Below are positions 7,616 to 14,763 of a stretch of DNA of 37,647 nucleotides, piece by piece; the stretch's first letter is position 1, and each line of letters opens with the position of its first letter. Both the position numbers and the translations under genes were made by a program. Source of the stretch: Cellulosimicrobium composti (GTDB lineage: Bacteria; Actinomycetota; Actinomycetes; Actinomycetales; Cellulomonadaceae); assembly GCF_009711085.1 (NCBI RefSeq), contig NZ_WMKA01000041.1, positions 1 to 37,647 on the forward strand, read 5' to 3'. The notes beneath the pieces are model-generated. The model ran no database searches and was not told the DNA's origin. It worked only from the letters and a program-made list of their open reading frames with translations.

Positions 7616-8182
7616 ATGCGCGACGTGACCTACTCGATGAACGTCTCGGCGGACGGCTACGTCGCCGACCCCGAGGGTGGGATCGGCTGGAGCGACCCGG
7701 CGCCCGAGGTGTTCCGGTACTGGACGGACGAGATCCGCGGGGCCGGGACCCACCTGCTCGGACGCCGGCTCTACGAGACGATGAGCTACTGGGAGGACCC
7801 CGAGGCGCAGGCCACGTTCGACGAGGCGGACCGCACCTGGGCCGAGCTCTGGAAGGCGCTGCCCAAGGTCGTCTTCTCCAGGACCCTCACGGACGTGACG
7901 GGCACGAACACCCGCCTCGCCACGGGCACCGTCGCCGACGAGATCGCGCGCCTGCGCGCCGAGCCCGGCGACGGCGAGATCGCGATCGGCGGGGCGATGC
8001 TCGCCGCCGAGGCCGCCCGGCACGACCTGATCGACGAGTACCGCGCGATCGTCCACCCCGTGCTCGTGGGGGGCGGCCTGCCGTTCTTCCCGCAGGAGGC
8101 GCGCCGCGTCGACCTCCGCCTCGTCGAGGCCCGCACGATCGTCGACACGGTCGTGCTCCTGCGCTACCGCGTCCAGCGCTAG
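7616..8182 (+). CDS. Dihydrofolate reductase-family protein (RibD C-terminal-like)
   Basis: A 188-residue NADPH-dependent reductase-like domain. It shows YSMNVSADGYVAD at the N-terminus, GTHLLGRRLYETM, PKVVFSRTL, IAIGGAMLAAEAARHDLIDEY (the dinucleotide-binding GG motif) and PVLVGGGLPFF. The family is common in actinobacteria and its members are rarely true DHFRs; the substrate is unknown. CGGAGGAG lies upstream of ATG 7616 at a suitable distance. It is separated by about 90 bases from the membrane-protein gene and by about 107 from the permease gene. Confidence 0.88.
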   Translation: MRDVTYSMNVSADGYVADPEGGIGWSDPAPEVFRYWTDEIRGAGTHLLGRRLYETMSYWEDPEAQATFDEADRTWAELWKALPKVVFSRTLTDVTGTNTRLATGTVADEIARLRAEPGDGEIAIGGAMLAAEAARHDLIDEYRAIVHPVLVGGGLPFFPQEARRVDLRLVEARTIVDTVVLLRYRVQR

Positions 8183-8289
8183 CGGGGCGGCCCCTCACCT
8201 CGGGCGTCCTGTCACCGGCACGACGACGTCCGGCGGGTGAGCCGTGATCGTGCCACGCTGGCGGTCACGCGCCACGGGAGGGAGACGGG

Positions 8290-9561
8290 ATGGGTCTGGG
8301 CAGACGCCGGTCGGGGGAGTCGGGGGGACGCGACGCGGACCGGGTCGACGACGCGGCCGGGACGCGCACCGCCGACGACGGGCCCGAGCCGTCCGAGCCC
8401 GGCGCGGGGGCGCCCGTGACGGACGCGCCCGACCCGGCCGCCCGGGCGCCGCGCCCGGCCGGTGCCCCTGCGCCGTGGTCCGACGGCCTCGGCCGCGCGG
8501 GCACGCGCTCGGTGCAGGTCCTCGCCGTCCTCGCGCTCGTGGCCGTCGCCGTGTTCGTCGTCACCCGGCTGACCCTCATCGTCATCCCCGTGCTCATCGC
8601 GCTCGTGCTCGCCGCGGCCATCTCGCCCCTCGTCGGACTCCTGCGGCGCCGCGGCGTGCCGTCGTTCCTCGCGACGGTCGTCGCGCTTCTCGCGCTCGTC
8701 GCCGTGCTCGCCGGGGTGCTCTGGCTCGTCGTCGCGGCCGTCGTCAACCAGTGGCCCGCGCTGCGCGACCAGGCCGTCGAGGGCTTCGACGAGCTCCAGA
8801 CGTACGTGCAGGACCTGCCGTTCGACATCACCGAGGAGCAGATCGCCTCCGTGCGCGACTCCCTCGTGGGCCTCCTCCAGTCCGACGCCGTCGGCGCGGG
8901 GGCGCTCGCCGGGGCGTCCCAGACCGTCGACTTCGTCGCCGGGTTCTTCGTCATGGTCGTCGTGCTGTTCTTCTTCCTCAAGGACGGGCCCGCGATCTGG
9001 GAGTTCCTCCTGCGCCCGTTCGAGGGCCACCGGTACGAGCGCGGCCGACGCATCGGCGACACGACGGTCCGCACGCTCGGCGGCTACGTGCGCGGCACCG
9101 CGATCGTCGCGGCGGTCGACGCCGTCGCGATCGGCATCGGCCTCGCGCTCGTCGGCGTCCCGCTCGTCGTGCCGCTGTCCGTCCTCGTGTTCCTCCTCGC
9201 GTTCATCCCGCTCGTCGGGGCCACGCTCGCGGGGGTCTTGTGCGCGCTCGTCGCGCTCGTGGCCGTGGGGCCGGTCGAGGCGCTCGTCGTCGTCGCGATC
9301 GTCATCGGCGTGAACCAGCTCGAGGGCGACCTGCTGCAGCCCGTCGTCATGGGCCGCACGCTGCGCCTGCACCCGCTCGTCATCCTCGTCGCGCTCACCG
9401 CGGGCACCGTGCTCGCCGGGCTCACCGGCGCGGTGCTCGCCGTGCCGATCGCCGCGTCGATCTGGCGCGCGATCCAGGTGTGGGACGGGCCGGACCTCCC
9501 GGCACGGTTCGCGCGCCAGAAGCGGCACGAGACCGTCGACGGCGCACCCGCGTCCACGTGA
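8290..9561 (+). CDS. AI-2E family transporter (PerM/YdiK/TqsA-like permease)
   Basis: 423 residues: a hydrophilic Asp/Pro/Ala-rich N-terminal tail of about 65 residues, then about eight membrane helices. Recognisable blocks are LTLIVIPVLIALVLAAAISPLV, FFVMVVVLFFFLKDGP, GYVRGTAIVAAVDAVAIGIG, LAFIPLVGATLAG, and the C-terminal NQLEGDLLQPVVMGRTLRLHP, a diagnostic motif of this family. Family roles include autoinducer-2 export and Na+/H+ antiport, so the cargo is undecided. GGGAGGGAGA precedes ATG 8290. The stop is shared in a GTGA overlap with a possible upstream GTG of the next gene. Confidence 0.92.
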   Translation: MGLGRRRSGESGGRDADRVDDAAGTRTADDGPEPSEPGAGAPVTDAPDPAARAPRPAGAPAPWSDGLGRAGTRSVQVLAVLALVAVAVFVVTRLTLIVIPVLIALVLAAAISPLVGLLRRRGVPSFLATVVALLALVAVLAGVLWLVVAAVVNQWPALRDQAVEGFDELQTYVQDLPFDITEEQIASVRDSLVGLLQSDAVGAGALAGASQTVDFVAGFFVMVVVLFFFLKDGPAIWEFLLRPFEGHRYERGRRIGDTTVRTLGGYVRGTAIVAAVDAVAIGIGLALVGVPLVVPLSVLVFLLAFIPLVGATLAGVLCALVALVAVGPVEALVVVAIVIGVNQLEGDLLQPVVMGRTLRLHPLVILVALTAGTVLAGLTGAVLAVPIAASIWRAIQVWDGPDLPARFARQKRHETVDGAPAST

Positions 9562-9581
9562 CCGACGCCGCGGAGGAGCCG

Positions 9582-10181
9582 ATGACCGACCCGGACGACG
9601 CCCCCGCGGCACGCCGCGCCCGCCTCGCCGCGCTCGAGCGCGGCACCTCGCTCGCCGCGGCGCTCGCGTTCTTCGACGCCCTGCCGCCCGCCGACCCGGC
9701 CGGGCTCGCCGGGCGCTGGCGCGGCTCCGGCGTGCCCACGGGCCACCCGCTCGACGGCACCCTCGAGGCGCTGGGCTGGCTCGGCAAGCGGTTCGAGCCC
9801 ACCGGCGACGCGCACCCGCTCCTGCTCGCCGGGCCGCGCGGCGTCGTCGTCGACCTCGACCCCCGGGTCGTGCCGCTCCGGCTCGCCCTGCGGTGCGCGC
9901 CGCTGCTGCGCCGTGGGCCGGTCGCACGGGCCGTGCGCGCGCTCCTGCCGCTCGCCGGGACCCGCGGGCCCCGGGCGCGGGTGCGCGCCGTCGTGCACCG
10001 CGGCATCACGACGGCCGCCATGACCTACGACGCGCTGCCCGTCGAGGACGCGTTCCGCGCCGTCGACGACGACACGCTGCTCGGCCTCATGGAGGCCAGG
10101 GGCATGGACCGCCCGTACCTGTTCGTGCTGCGCCGGGTCCCGGCTCAGGACACCTTGCCCTGCAGCAGCCGGCGCCAGTAG
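9582..10181 (+). CDS. GXWXG domain / DUF4334 domain protein
   Basis: 199 residues. The GxWxG signature is GRWRGSG near residue 43, followed by HPLDG and LGWLGKRFEP; the DUF4334 half has RGITTAAMTYDALPVEDAFR and ends with PYLFVLRR. Family function is unknown. ATG 9582 is favoured because GGAGG (9572-9576) is five bases upstream; an in-frame GTG at 9558 overlapping the permease stop would add eight residues. The last 12 codons overlap the 3' end of the convergent flavoprotein gene by 37 bases and lie beyond the conserved domain. Confidence 0.82.
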   Translation: MTDPDDAPAARRARLAALERGTSLAAALAFFDALPPADPAGLAGRWRGSGVPTGHPLDGTLEALGWLGKRFEPTGDAHPLLLAGPRGVVVDLDPRVVPLRLALRCAPLLRRGPVARAVRALLPLAGTRGPRARVRAVVHRGITTAAMTYDALPVEDAFRAVDDDTLLGLMEARGMDRPYLFVLRRVPAQDTLPCSSRRQ

Positions 10182-11338
10182 ATCTCCGGCTGCAGGTAGC
10201 GGTCGAACAGGAGCAGGCTCCGCCGGGGCCGGGCAAGGTCCACCACGGGGAAGCCCGGGTCAGGACGGCGCTCGCGGTCGAACTCGGCGAGCAGCAGCGC
10301 GTCCCGACCCGTCGTCACGGGTGCGACGGAGTAGCCGTCGTACCGCTGCATCGACCGGCCCGTCCGGCGCGCCTGGACGTTGCGCGCCACGACGGGCACC
10401 TGACGGCGCAGCGCCCCGCCCGACGGCACCGCCTCGGCCGCGGCCGCGTCGCCGAGACCCCACACGCGCGGGTACGCGACGTGCTGCAGCGTGCCCGGGT
10501 CCACCGCGACGAAGCCGTCGCTGCCGGGCGTCGCGAGGCCGCTCTCGGCGATCCACGCGGGGGCGCGGTGCGGCGGGGCGAGGTACAGGGCGTCGTAGGC
10601 GACGTCGTCCGTGCCGTGCGGACCGCGCAGCCGCGCCGTGCGGCCCGCGGCGTCGACGGACTCGAGCGTCGTGCTCGTGCGCACGCGCACCCCGTAGCGC
10701 CGGGCCGCGGCGCGCAGCGCGGGCTCGGCGCGCGGGTCGTCCACGAGCCGCGGCGACGCGACGGCGAGCTCGACCCGGATCGCGTCGAGCACGCCGGTAC
10801 GACGCCAGTGGTCGGCGGCGAGGAAGAGCGGCTTGAGCCCGACGGGCGCGCACGGCACGTGCCGGTCGGAGATCGCGAACACCGCGGTGCCCGACGTGAG
10901 CGCCGACAGCATGTCCCACGTGCGGGGCGCGAGATCGGGCACGTAGCTCGTCGCGGCGTGCGGCGTGCGCACGGCCTCCGCGGCGCCCGGCACCGCGTCC
11001 CAGTCGACCTCCGAGCCCGGGCACACCGCGAGGTCTGCGTACCCGAGCGTCTCGCCGCCCGCGAGGTGCACGAGCGAGCGCTCGGGGTCGACCGCGACGA
11101 CCCGGTCGGCGTACCGGCGCACGCCGTCCGGCACGACGTCGTCCTGAGGTCGGGTGAGGTCGTCGAGCGTCGCGGTGCCGCCCGCCACGTAGGACAGCAG
11201 CGGCCGGTACCGGTGGACGGGGCTGGGCTCCACGACGGCGACGTCGCGGCAGCCGTCGCGGCGCAGGCGCCCCGCGAGCGACAGCCCGGCGTTGCCGCCG
11301 CCGAGGACGAGGACGTCATGGAGCACGGGCGTGGTCAT
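10145..11338 (-). CDS. NAD(P)/FAD-dependent oxidoreductase, sulfide:quinone oxidoreductase-like
   Basis: 397 residues with an N-terminal FAD Rossmann motif (VLVLGGGNAGLSLAGRL), HRYRPLLSYVAGG, the second nucleotide fold around GTAVFAISD, and GLGDAAAAEAVPSGGALRRQVPVVARN, the C-terminal FAD motif. The ending, FDRYLQPEIYWRRLLQGKVS, resembles the membrane-association tail of SQR. SQR needs redox-active Cys residues; I see Cys in AVCPGSEVDWD and VPCAPVGLK but none in the third position after the GD motif, so true SQR activity is uncertain. It lies 80 bases after the FAD monooxygenase and could be in the same transcript. Confidence 0.83.
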   Translation of the reverse strand: MTTPVLHDVLVLGGGNAGLSLAGRLRRDGCRDVAVVEPSPVHRYRPLLSYVAGGTATLDDLTRPQDDVVPDGVRRYADRVVAVDPERSLVHLAGGETLGYADLAVCPGSEVDWDAVPGAAEAVRTPHAATSYVPDLAPRTWDMLSALTSGTAVFAISDRHVPCAPVGLKPLFLAADHWRRTGVLDAIRVELAVASPRLVDDPRAEPALRAAARRYGVRVRTSTTLESVDAAGRTARLRGPHGTDDVAYDALYLAPPHRAPAWIAESGLATPGSDGFVAVDPGTLQHVAYPRVWGLGDAAAAEAVPSGGALRRQVPVVARNVQARRTGRSMQRYDGYSVAPVTTGRDALLLAEFDRERRPDPGFPVVDLARPRRSLLLFDRYLQPEIYWRRLLQGKVS

Positions 11339-11418
11339 GGCGGGCCGATCTGCCGGGGACGGGAACGACCCACGCTACGGCCGGCCGTCGCCGCACGCCG
11401 CCCGGGCGCCGTGCGGGC

Positions 11419-12933
11419 TCAGCCGTCGAGGAGGGCGAGGTACTGCGCGACGCCCGTCTTCGGGTCGTCCCCGACCAGGCCCACGTAGCCGTCCGGGCGC
11501 ACGACGACGATCCCGCCGTGCGTGAGCCCCGTCGCCTCGGTGAGCGCGTCCTCGTCCTCCTCGGTGACGACGAGCTCGGTGACGCCCTCGGCCAGGTGGA
11601 GCGGCCAGCCGCGCGGGAGCACGACCGCGAGGTGCCCGGGCGTGCGCGCGAGCGCGTCGGCGACCTGCGTGCGCGGCAGGCGGAGGAAGTCGCCCGGGTG
11701 GACGGTGCGCCCGTGCCCGGCGACGACGGGGCTCCCGGCGTACCGGACGCGCTGCTGCTCGACCCGTGCGGCGAGGCGCTCGTCGAGCGACGTCGACTCG
11801 AGGCCCAGGTGCAGGACGAGGTTGCGCACGCGCTGCGCGACGGGGTTGCGCAGCGTGCCGAGGCGCGTGAGCCGGGTCGAGAGCGCGATGACGTCCGCAC
11901 CCACGGGGTGCCGCTCGGCCTCGTAGCTGTCGAGGAGCGCGCCCGTGCGGCCCGAGGCGACCGCGAGCGCGAGCTTCCAGCCGAGGTTCACCGCGTCGTG
12001 GATGCCGGTGTTCATGCCGAGGCCGCCCGCCGGGCTGTGGATATGGGCGGCGTCGCCCGCGAGGAAGACGCGGCCGACGCGGTAGCGGGGCACCTGCCCG
12101 TGCTTGAGCCGCAGCCGCGTGAGCCAGTGGGCCTCACGGACCCGCAGACGCACGCCGCGCTCGTCGAGCGCCTCCTGCAGCCACTCGACGGTGACGGGGC
12201 GGTCCGGGTCGACGCCGGGCGGCAGCTGGGCGAAGACGCGCGCCCGGTCTCCCGGCAGGGGGAACAGCAGGCCCGTCGCCTCGCCGGGGGAGAAGAACGT
12301 GTGGAAGCACGACGGGTCGTAGTCGTGGTCGCCGTCGACGTCGCCGAGGAGGAAGTCCTCGCCCGCGAACGACCCCTCGAGGCGCAGGCCGAGGAGGTGG
12401 CGGACGGTGCTGCGCGCCCCGTCGGTGCCGACGACGAACGCCGCCTCGATCGTCGCGCCCGTCCCGTCGGGCGCGGTCACGGTCGCGACCACGCCGTCGT
12501 CGCGCGCGTCGAGCGCCGTGAGCGTCGTCGACCGCTCGACGTGGACGCCGAGCTCGGCGAGGCGCGCGGTGAGCACGGCCTCGGTGTCCGTCTGCAGGAG
12601 CGACACCGAGTACGGGTGGACGGCGTCGATCCCGTCGAACCCCACGTGCGCGAGGCGGCGGCCGTCCGCGTAGAGCTCCATGCCGCGCGACACGACGGCG
12701 CGTTCCAGCACCGCGTCGAGCACGCCGAGCGCCTGGAGGTGGTCGAGCGTGCGCGAGTGCACGACGATCGCGCGCGACTCGGTGGTGGGCGCCGCGAGCG
12801 TGTCGACGACGCGGACGGCGACGCCCCGGCGGGCGAGGTCGACCGCGAGCGCGAGGCCGACGGGCCCGGCGCCCACGACGAGCACGTCGGGCGTCGGGGC
12901 GGGGGTCGGCAGGGCGGCGGGCTGCTCGGGCAT
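11419..12933 (-). CDS. Class A FAD-dependent monooxygenase (PHBH-fold aromatic hydroxylase)
   Basis: 504 residues. FAD motif VLVVGAGPVGLALAVDLARRG is centred on residues 21-26; the DG motif VVGTDGARSTVR follows in the middle; the GD motif FLAGDAAHIHSPAGGLGMNTG binds the ribityl chain; and a C-terminal thioredoxin-like domain ends with VVVRPDGYVGLVGDD. The order and length fit the pentachlorophenol/rifampicin-monooxygenase group, which hydroxylates phenolic or polyketide substrates with NAD(P)H and O2. The actual substrate cannot be assigned. It lies 30 bases after the WYL regulator gene and so is probably in its transcript. Confidence 0.92.
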   Translation of the reverse strand: MPEQPAALPTPAPTPDVLVVGAGPVGLALAVDLARRGVAVRVVDTLAAPTTESRAIVVHSRTLDHLQALGVLDAVLERAVVSRGMELYADGRRLAHVGFDGIDAVHPYSVSLLQTDTEAVLTARLAELGVHVERSTTLTALDARDDGVVATVTAPDGTGATIEAAFVVGTDGARSTVRHLLGLRLEGSFAGEDFLLGDVDGDHDYDPSCFHTFFSPGEATGLLFPLPGDRARVFAQLPPGVDPDRPVTVEWLQEALDERGVRLRVREAHWLTRLRLKHGQVPRYRVGRVFLAGDAAHIHSPAGGLGMNTGIHDAVNLGWKLALAVASGRTGALLDSYEAERHPVGADVIALSTRLTRLGTLRNPVAQRVRNLVLHLGLESTSLDERLAARVEQQRVRYAGSPVVAGHGRTVHPGDFLRLPRTQVADALARTPGHLAVVLPRGWPLHLAEGVTELVVTEEDEDALTEATGLTHGGIVVVRPDGYVGLVGDDPKTGVAQYLALLDG

Positions 12934-12963
12934 CGGGACCGTCCCGGGGTCGGAGGTCGGACG

Positions 12964-14049
12964 CTACGACGGTAGGGGCTCGGGGGTCGTGCCGCGACCG
13001 GGTGCCCCCGCGGCCGGGCGGGCGCTCGCGGGCACGGCGCCCAGGCGCCGGGCGACGGCGGCGCACGCCGCGACCAGCTCGGCCGGGCCGGCGGCGAGCA
13101 CGTCCGCGTCGAACGCGGCGACGCGCGCCGCGAGCCCCGCCCACGACCACGACCCGAGGCCGATCCGGCACCGGTCCGGGCCGAGAGCCTCGACCGTGCC
13201 GTCCTCGACGAACGGCGCGACGGCCGTCGCGGGCGCGGCGAGCTCGACCCACCCGGTGCAGGGCCACGCCGCGCCGTCGGGACCCGCACCCGCGGGCCCG
13301 GGGTCGCCGTCGGGCACCGCGGCCCCGGCGAAGCGCGCCGCGACGAACGCGCGCACGTCGCCGCCCGGCAGTGGGCGGGGTGTGAACCGGGGCCCCGTCG
13401 GGGTCCGCGGCGTCATCCGGTCGAGGCGGAACGTGCGCCAGTCCTCGCGGTCCAGGTCCCACGCGAGGACGTACCAGCGCCGGTCGCGCACCACGACGTG
13501 GTGCGGCTCCGCCCGCCGGGGCGGTGCGACGTCCCGCGCCGCGTGGTGCGTCCCGTCCTGCGCGTAGTCGAAGCGCAGCACCTCGTGACGGCGTGCGGCC
13601 GCGCTCACCGCGAGCAGCGCGTCGAGGTCGACGGGCGCGGGCGAGCCGCCCGGTGGCGAGGAGACGGGCGTGACGTCGACCGCGTCGACGCGGTGCCGCA
13701 GGCGCGCGGGCAGCACCTGACGCACGGTCGTCAGCGCCCGCGCGGACGCCTCCTCGACCGCGTCGCCCGCGCCGCCCGCCGCGGCGGTGCGCAGGGCGAG
13801 CGCGAGCGCGACCACCTGCTCGTCGTCGAACAGCAGGGGCGGGAGCTCCGCGCCGGCGTCGAGGCGGTAGCCGCCGTCGCGACCGCGCGTCGCGACGACC
13901 CGGTACCCGAGGTCGCGCAGGCGCTCGACGTCGCGGCGCACCGTGCGGGGGTCGACGCCGAGGCGGGCCGCGAGCTCGCGACCGGTGCGGTCGGGGCGCG
14001 CCTGGAGCAGCGCGAGGAGGAGGAGCGTCCGGCGCGACGTCTCGGTCAT
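12964..14049 (-). CDS. WYL-domain transcriptional regulator (DeoR-type HTH)
   Basis: 361 residues. An HTH_11-type winged helix occupies residues 1-60 (RTGRELAARLGVDPRTVRRDVERLRDLGYRV). The WYL domain follows, with RRAEPHHVVVRDRRWYVLAWD (here the triad reads WYV) and a WCX-like C-terminal region. Such proteins often sense small molecules or nucleic acids and regulate adjacent genes. The gene heads a minus-strand transcript with the FAD monooxygenase and is divergent from a VOC gene, an arrangement often seen for this regulator type. The final 20 residues are low-complexity. Confidence 0.9.
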   Translation of the reverse strand: MTETSRRTLLLLALLQARPDRTGRELAARLGVDPRTVRRDVERLRDLGYRVVATRGRDGGYRLDAGAELPPLLFDDEQVVALALALRTAAAGGAGDAVEEASARALTTVRQVLPARLRHRVDAVDVTPVSSPPGGSPAPVDLDALLAVSAAARRHEVLRFDYAQDGTHHAARDVAPPRRAEPHHVVVRDRRWYVLAWDLDREDWRTFRLDRMTPRTPTGPRFTPRPLPGGDVRAFVAARFAGAAVPDGDPGPAGAGPDGAAWPCTGWVELAAPATAVAPFVEDGTVEALGPDRCRIGLGSWSWAGLAARVAAFDADVLAAGPAELVAACAAVARRLGAVPASARPAAGAPGRGTTPEPLPS

Positions 14050-14072
14050 GGACCCATCCTCGCGCGCAATGC

Positions 14073-14087
14073 GGACACCATCCGTCC
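14073..14087. promoter_or_regulatory. Small dyad GGAC-N7-GTCC between the WYL and VOC genes
   Basis: GGAC (14073-14076) and GTCC (14084-14087) form a short dyad in the 144-base divergent region, 24 bases from the WYL start. It may be the regulator's operator, but four-base arms occur by chance in GC-rich DNA. Confidence 0.3.
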
Positions 14088-14193
14088 TCGTTGGTCGAGA
14101 GGGTCGAGGAGCGCTCGGGCCACCGGCCCGTGCGCCGCCGCTCGGGGCAGCCGAGCGTCCACCACGACCACCGGGACCACCAGGGAGACCACC

Positions 14194-14610
14194 ATGTCCG
14201 TCCGGACCACCCCGCACCTCAACTTCCGCGGCGACGCCCGCGCCGCGCTCGAGCACTACCGCGCCGTGTTCGGCGGCGACCTCGTCGTCACGACCTACGG
14301 CGACCTGGGGCAGGCGGGAGACCCCGCCGAGGCCGACCTCGTGGTCTGGGGCCAGGTCGCCGCGCCGAGCGGCTTCCGCGTCATGGCGTACGACGTCCCG
14401 GCCGACCGCCCCTGGAGCCCGGGCGAGGCGCCGTTCTTCGTGTCCGTGCGCGGGGACGACGTCGAGGAGGTCCGGGGGTACTGGGACGCGCTCGTCGAGG
14501 GCTCGACCGTCGTCGCGCCCCTCGCGTCGTCGGCCTGGGCGCCGCTGTACGGGATGCTCACGGACCGCTTCGGCGTGACCTGGGTGCTCGACGTCGCGGC
14601 GGCCCGCTGA
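14194..14610 (+). CDS. VOC-superfamily protein (PhnB/3-demethylubiquinone-like glyoxalase fold)
   Basis: 138 residues with paired beta-alpha-beta-beta-beta modules. The N-terminus (TPHLNFRGDARAALEHYRAVFGGDLVVTTYGD) is typical of PhnB-like proteins, and the C-terminal half ends with YGMLTDRFGVTWVLDV. GGGAG at 14183-14187 precedes ATG 14194. Family members range from metal-dependent enzymes to antibiotic-binding proteins; no function is assigned. It is divergent from the WYL regulator and followed at once by a strong hairpin. Confidence 0.9.
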   Translation: MSVRTTPHLNFRGDARAALEHYRAVFGGDLVVTTYGDLGQAGDPAEADLVVWGQVAAPSGFRVMAYDVPADRPWSPGEAPFFVSVRGDDVEEVRGYWDALVEGSTVVAPLASSAWAPLYGMLTDRFGVTWVLDVAAAR

Positions 14611-14612
14611 CC

Positions 14613-14657
14613 CGCTGGCCGGTGCGCGCCGCCCGCCGCGGCGCGCACCGGCCGGCG
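14613..14657 (+). terminator. Long GC-rich hairpin after the VOC gene
   Basis: An 18-bp stem (one G-T pair) with a nine-base loop at 14631-14639. The core arms are GCCGGTGCGCGCC (14618-14630) and GGCGCGCACCGGC (14640-14652). It begins three bases after the VOC stop codon. There is no T-tract, which is common for actinobacterial terminators. Confidence 0.65.
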
Positions 14658-14763
14658 ACCGGCCGCGCCGCAACTCACCCGTTCCGGGACCCGCGATCAC
14701 GGCACGGGCGCCTCCTCGCGCGCTCCCTCCAGGTGCAGGGGGACCGATCCGAGGGGGGAACCC

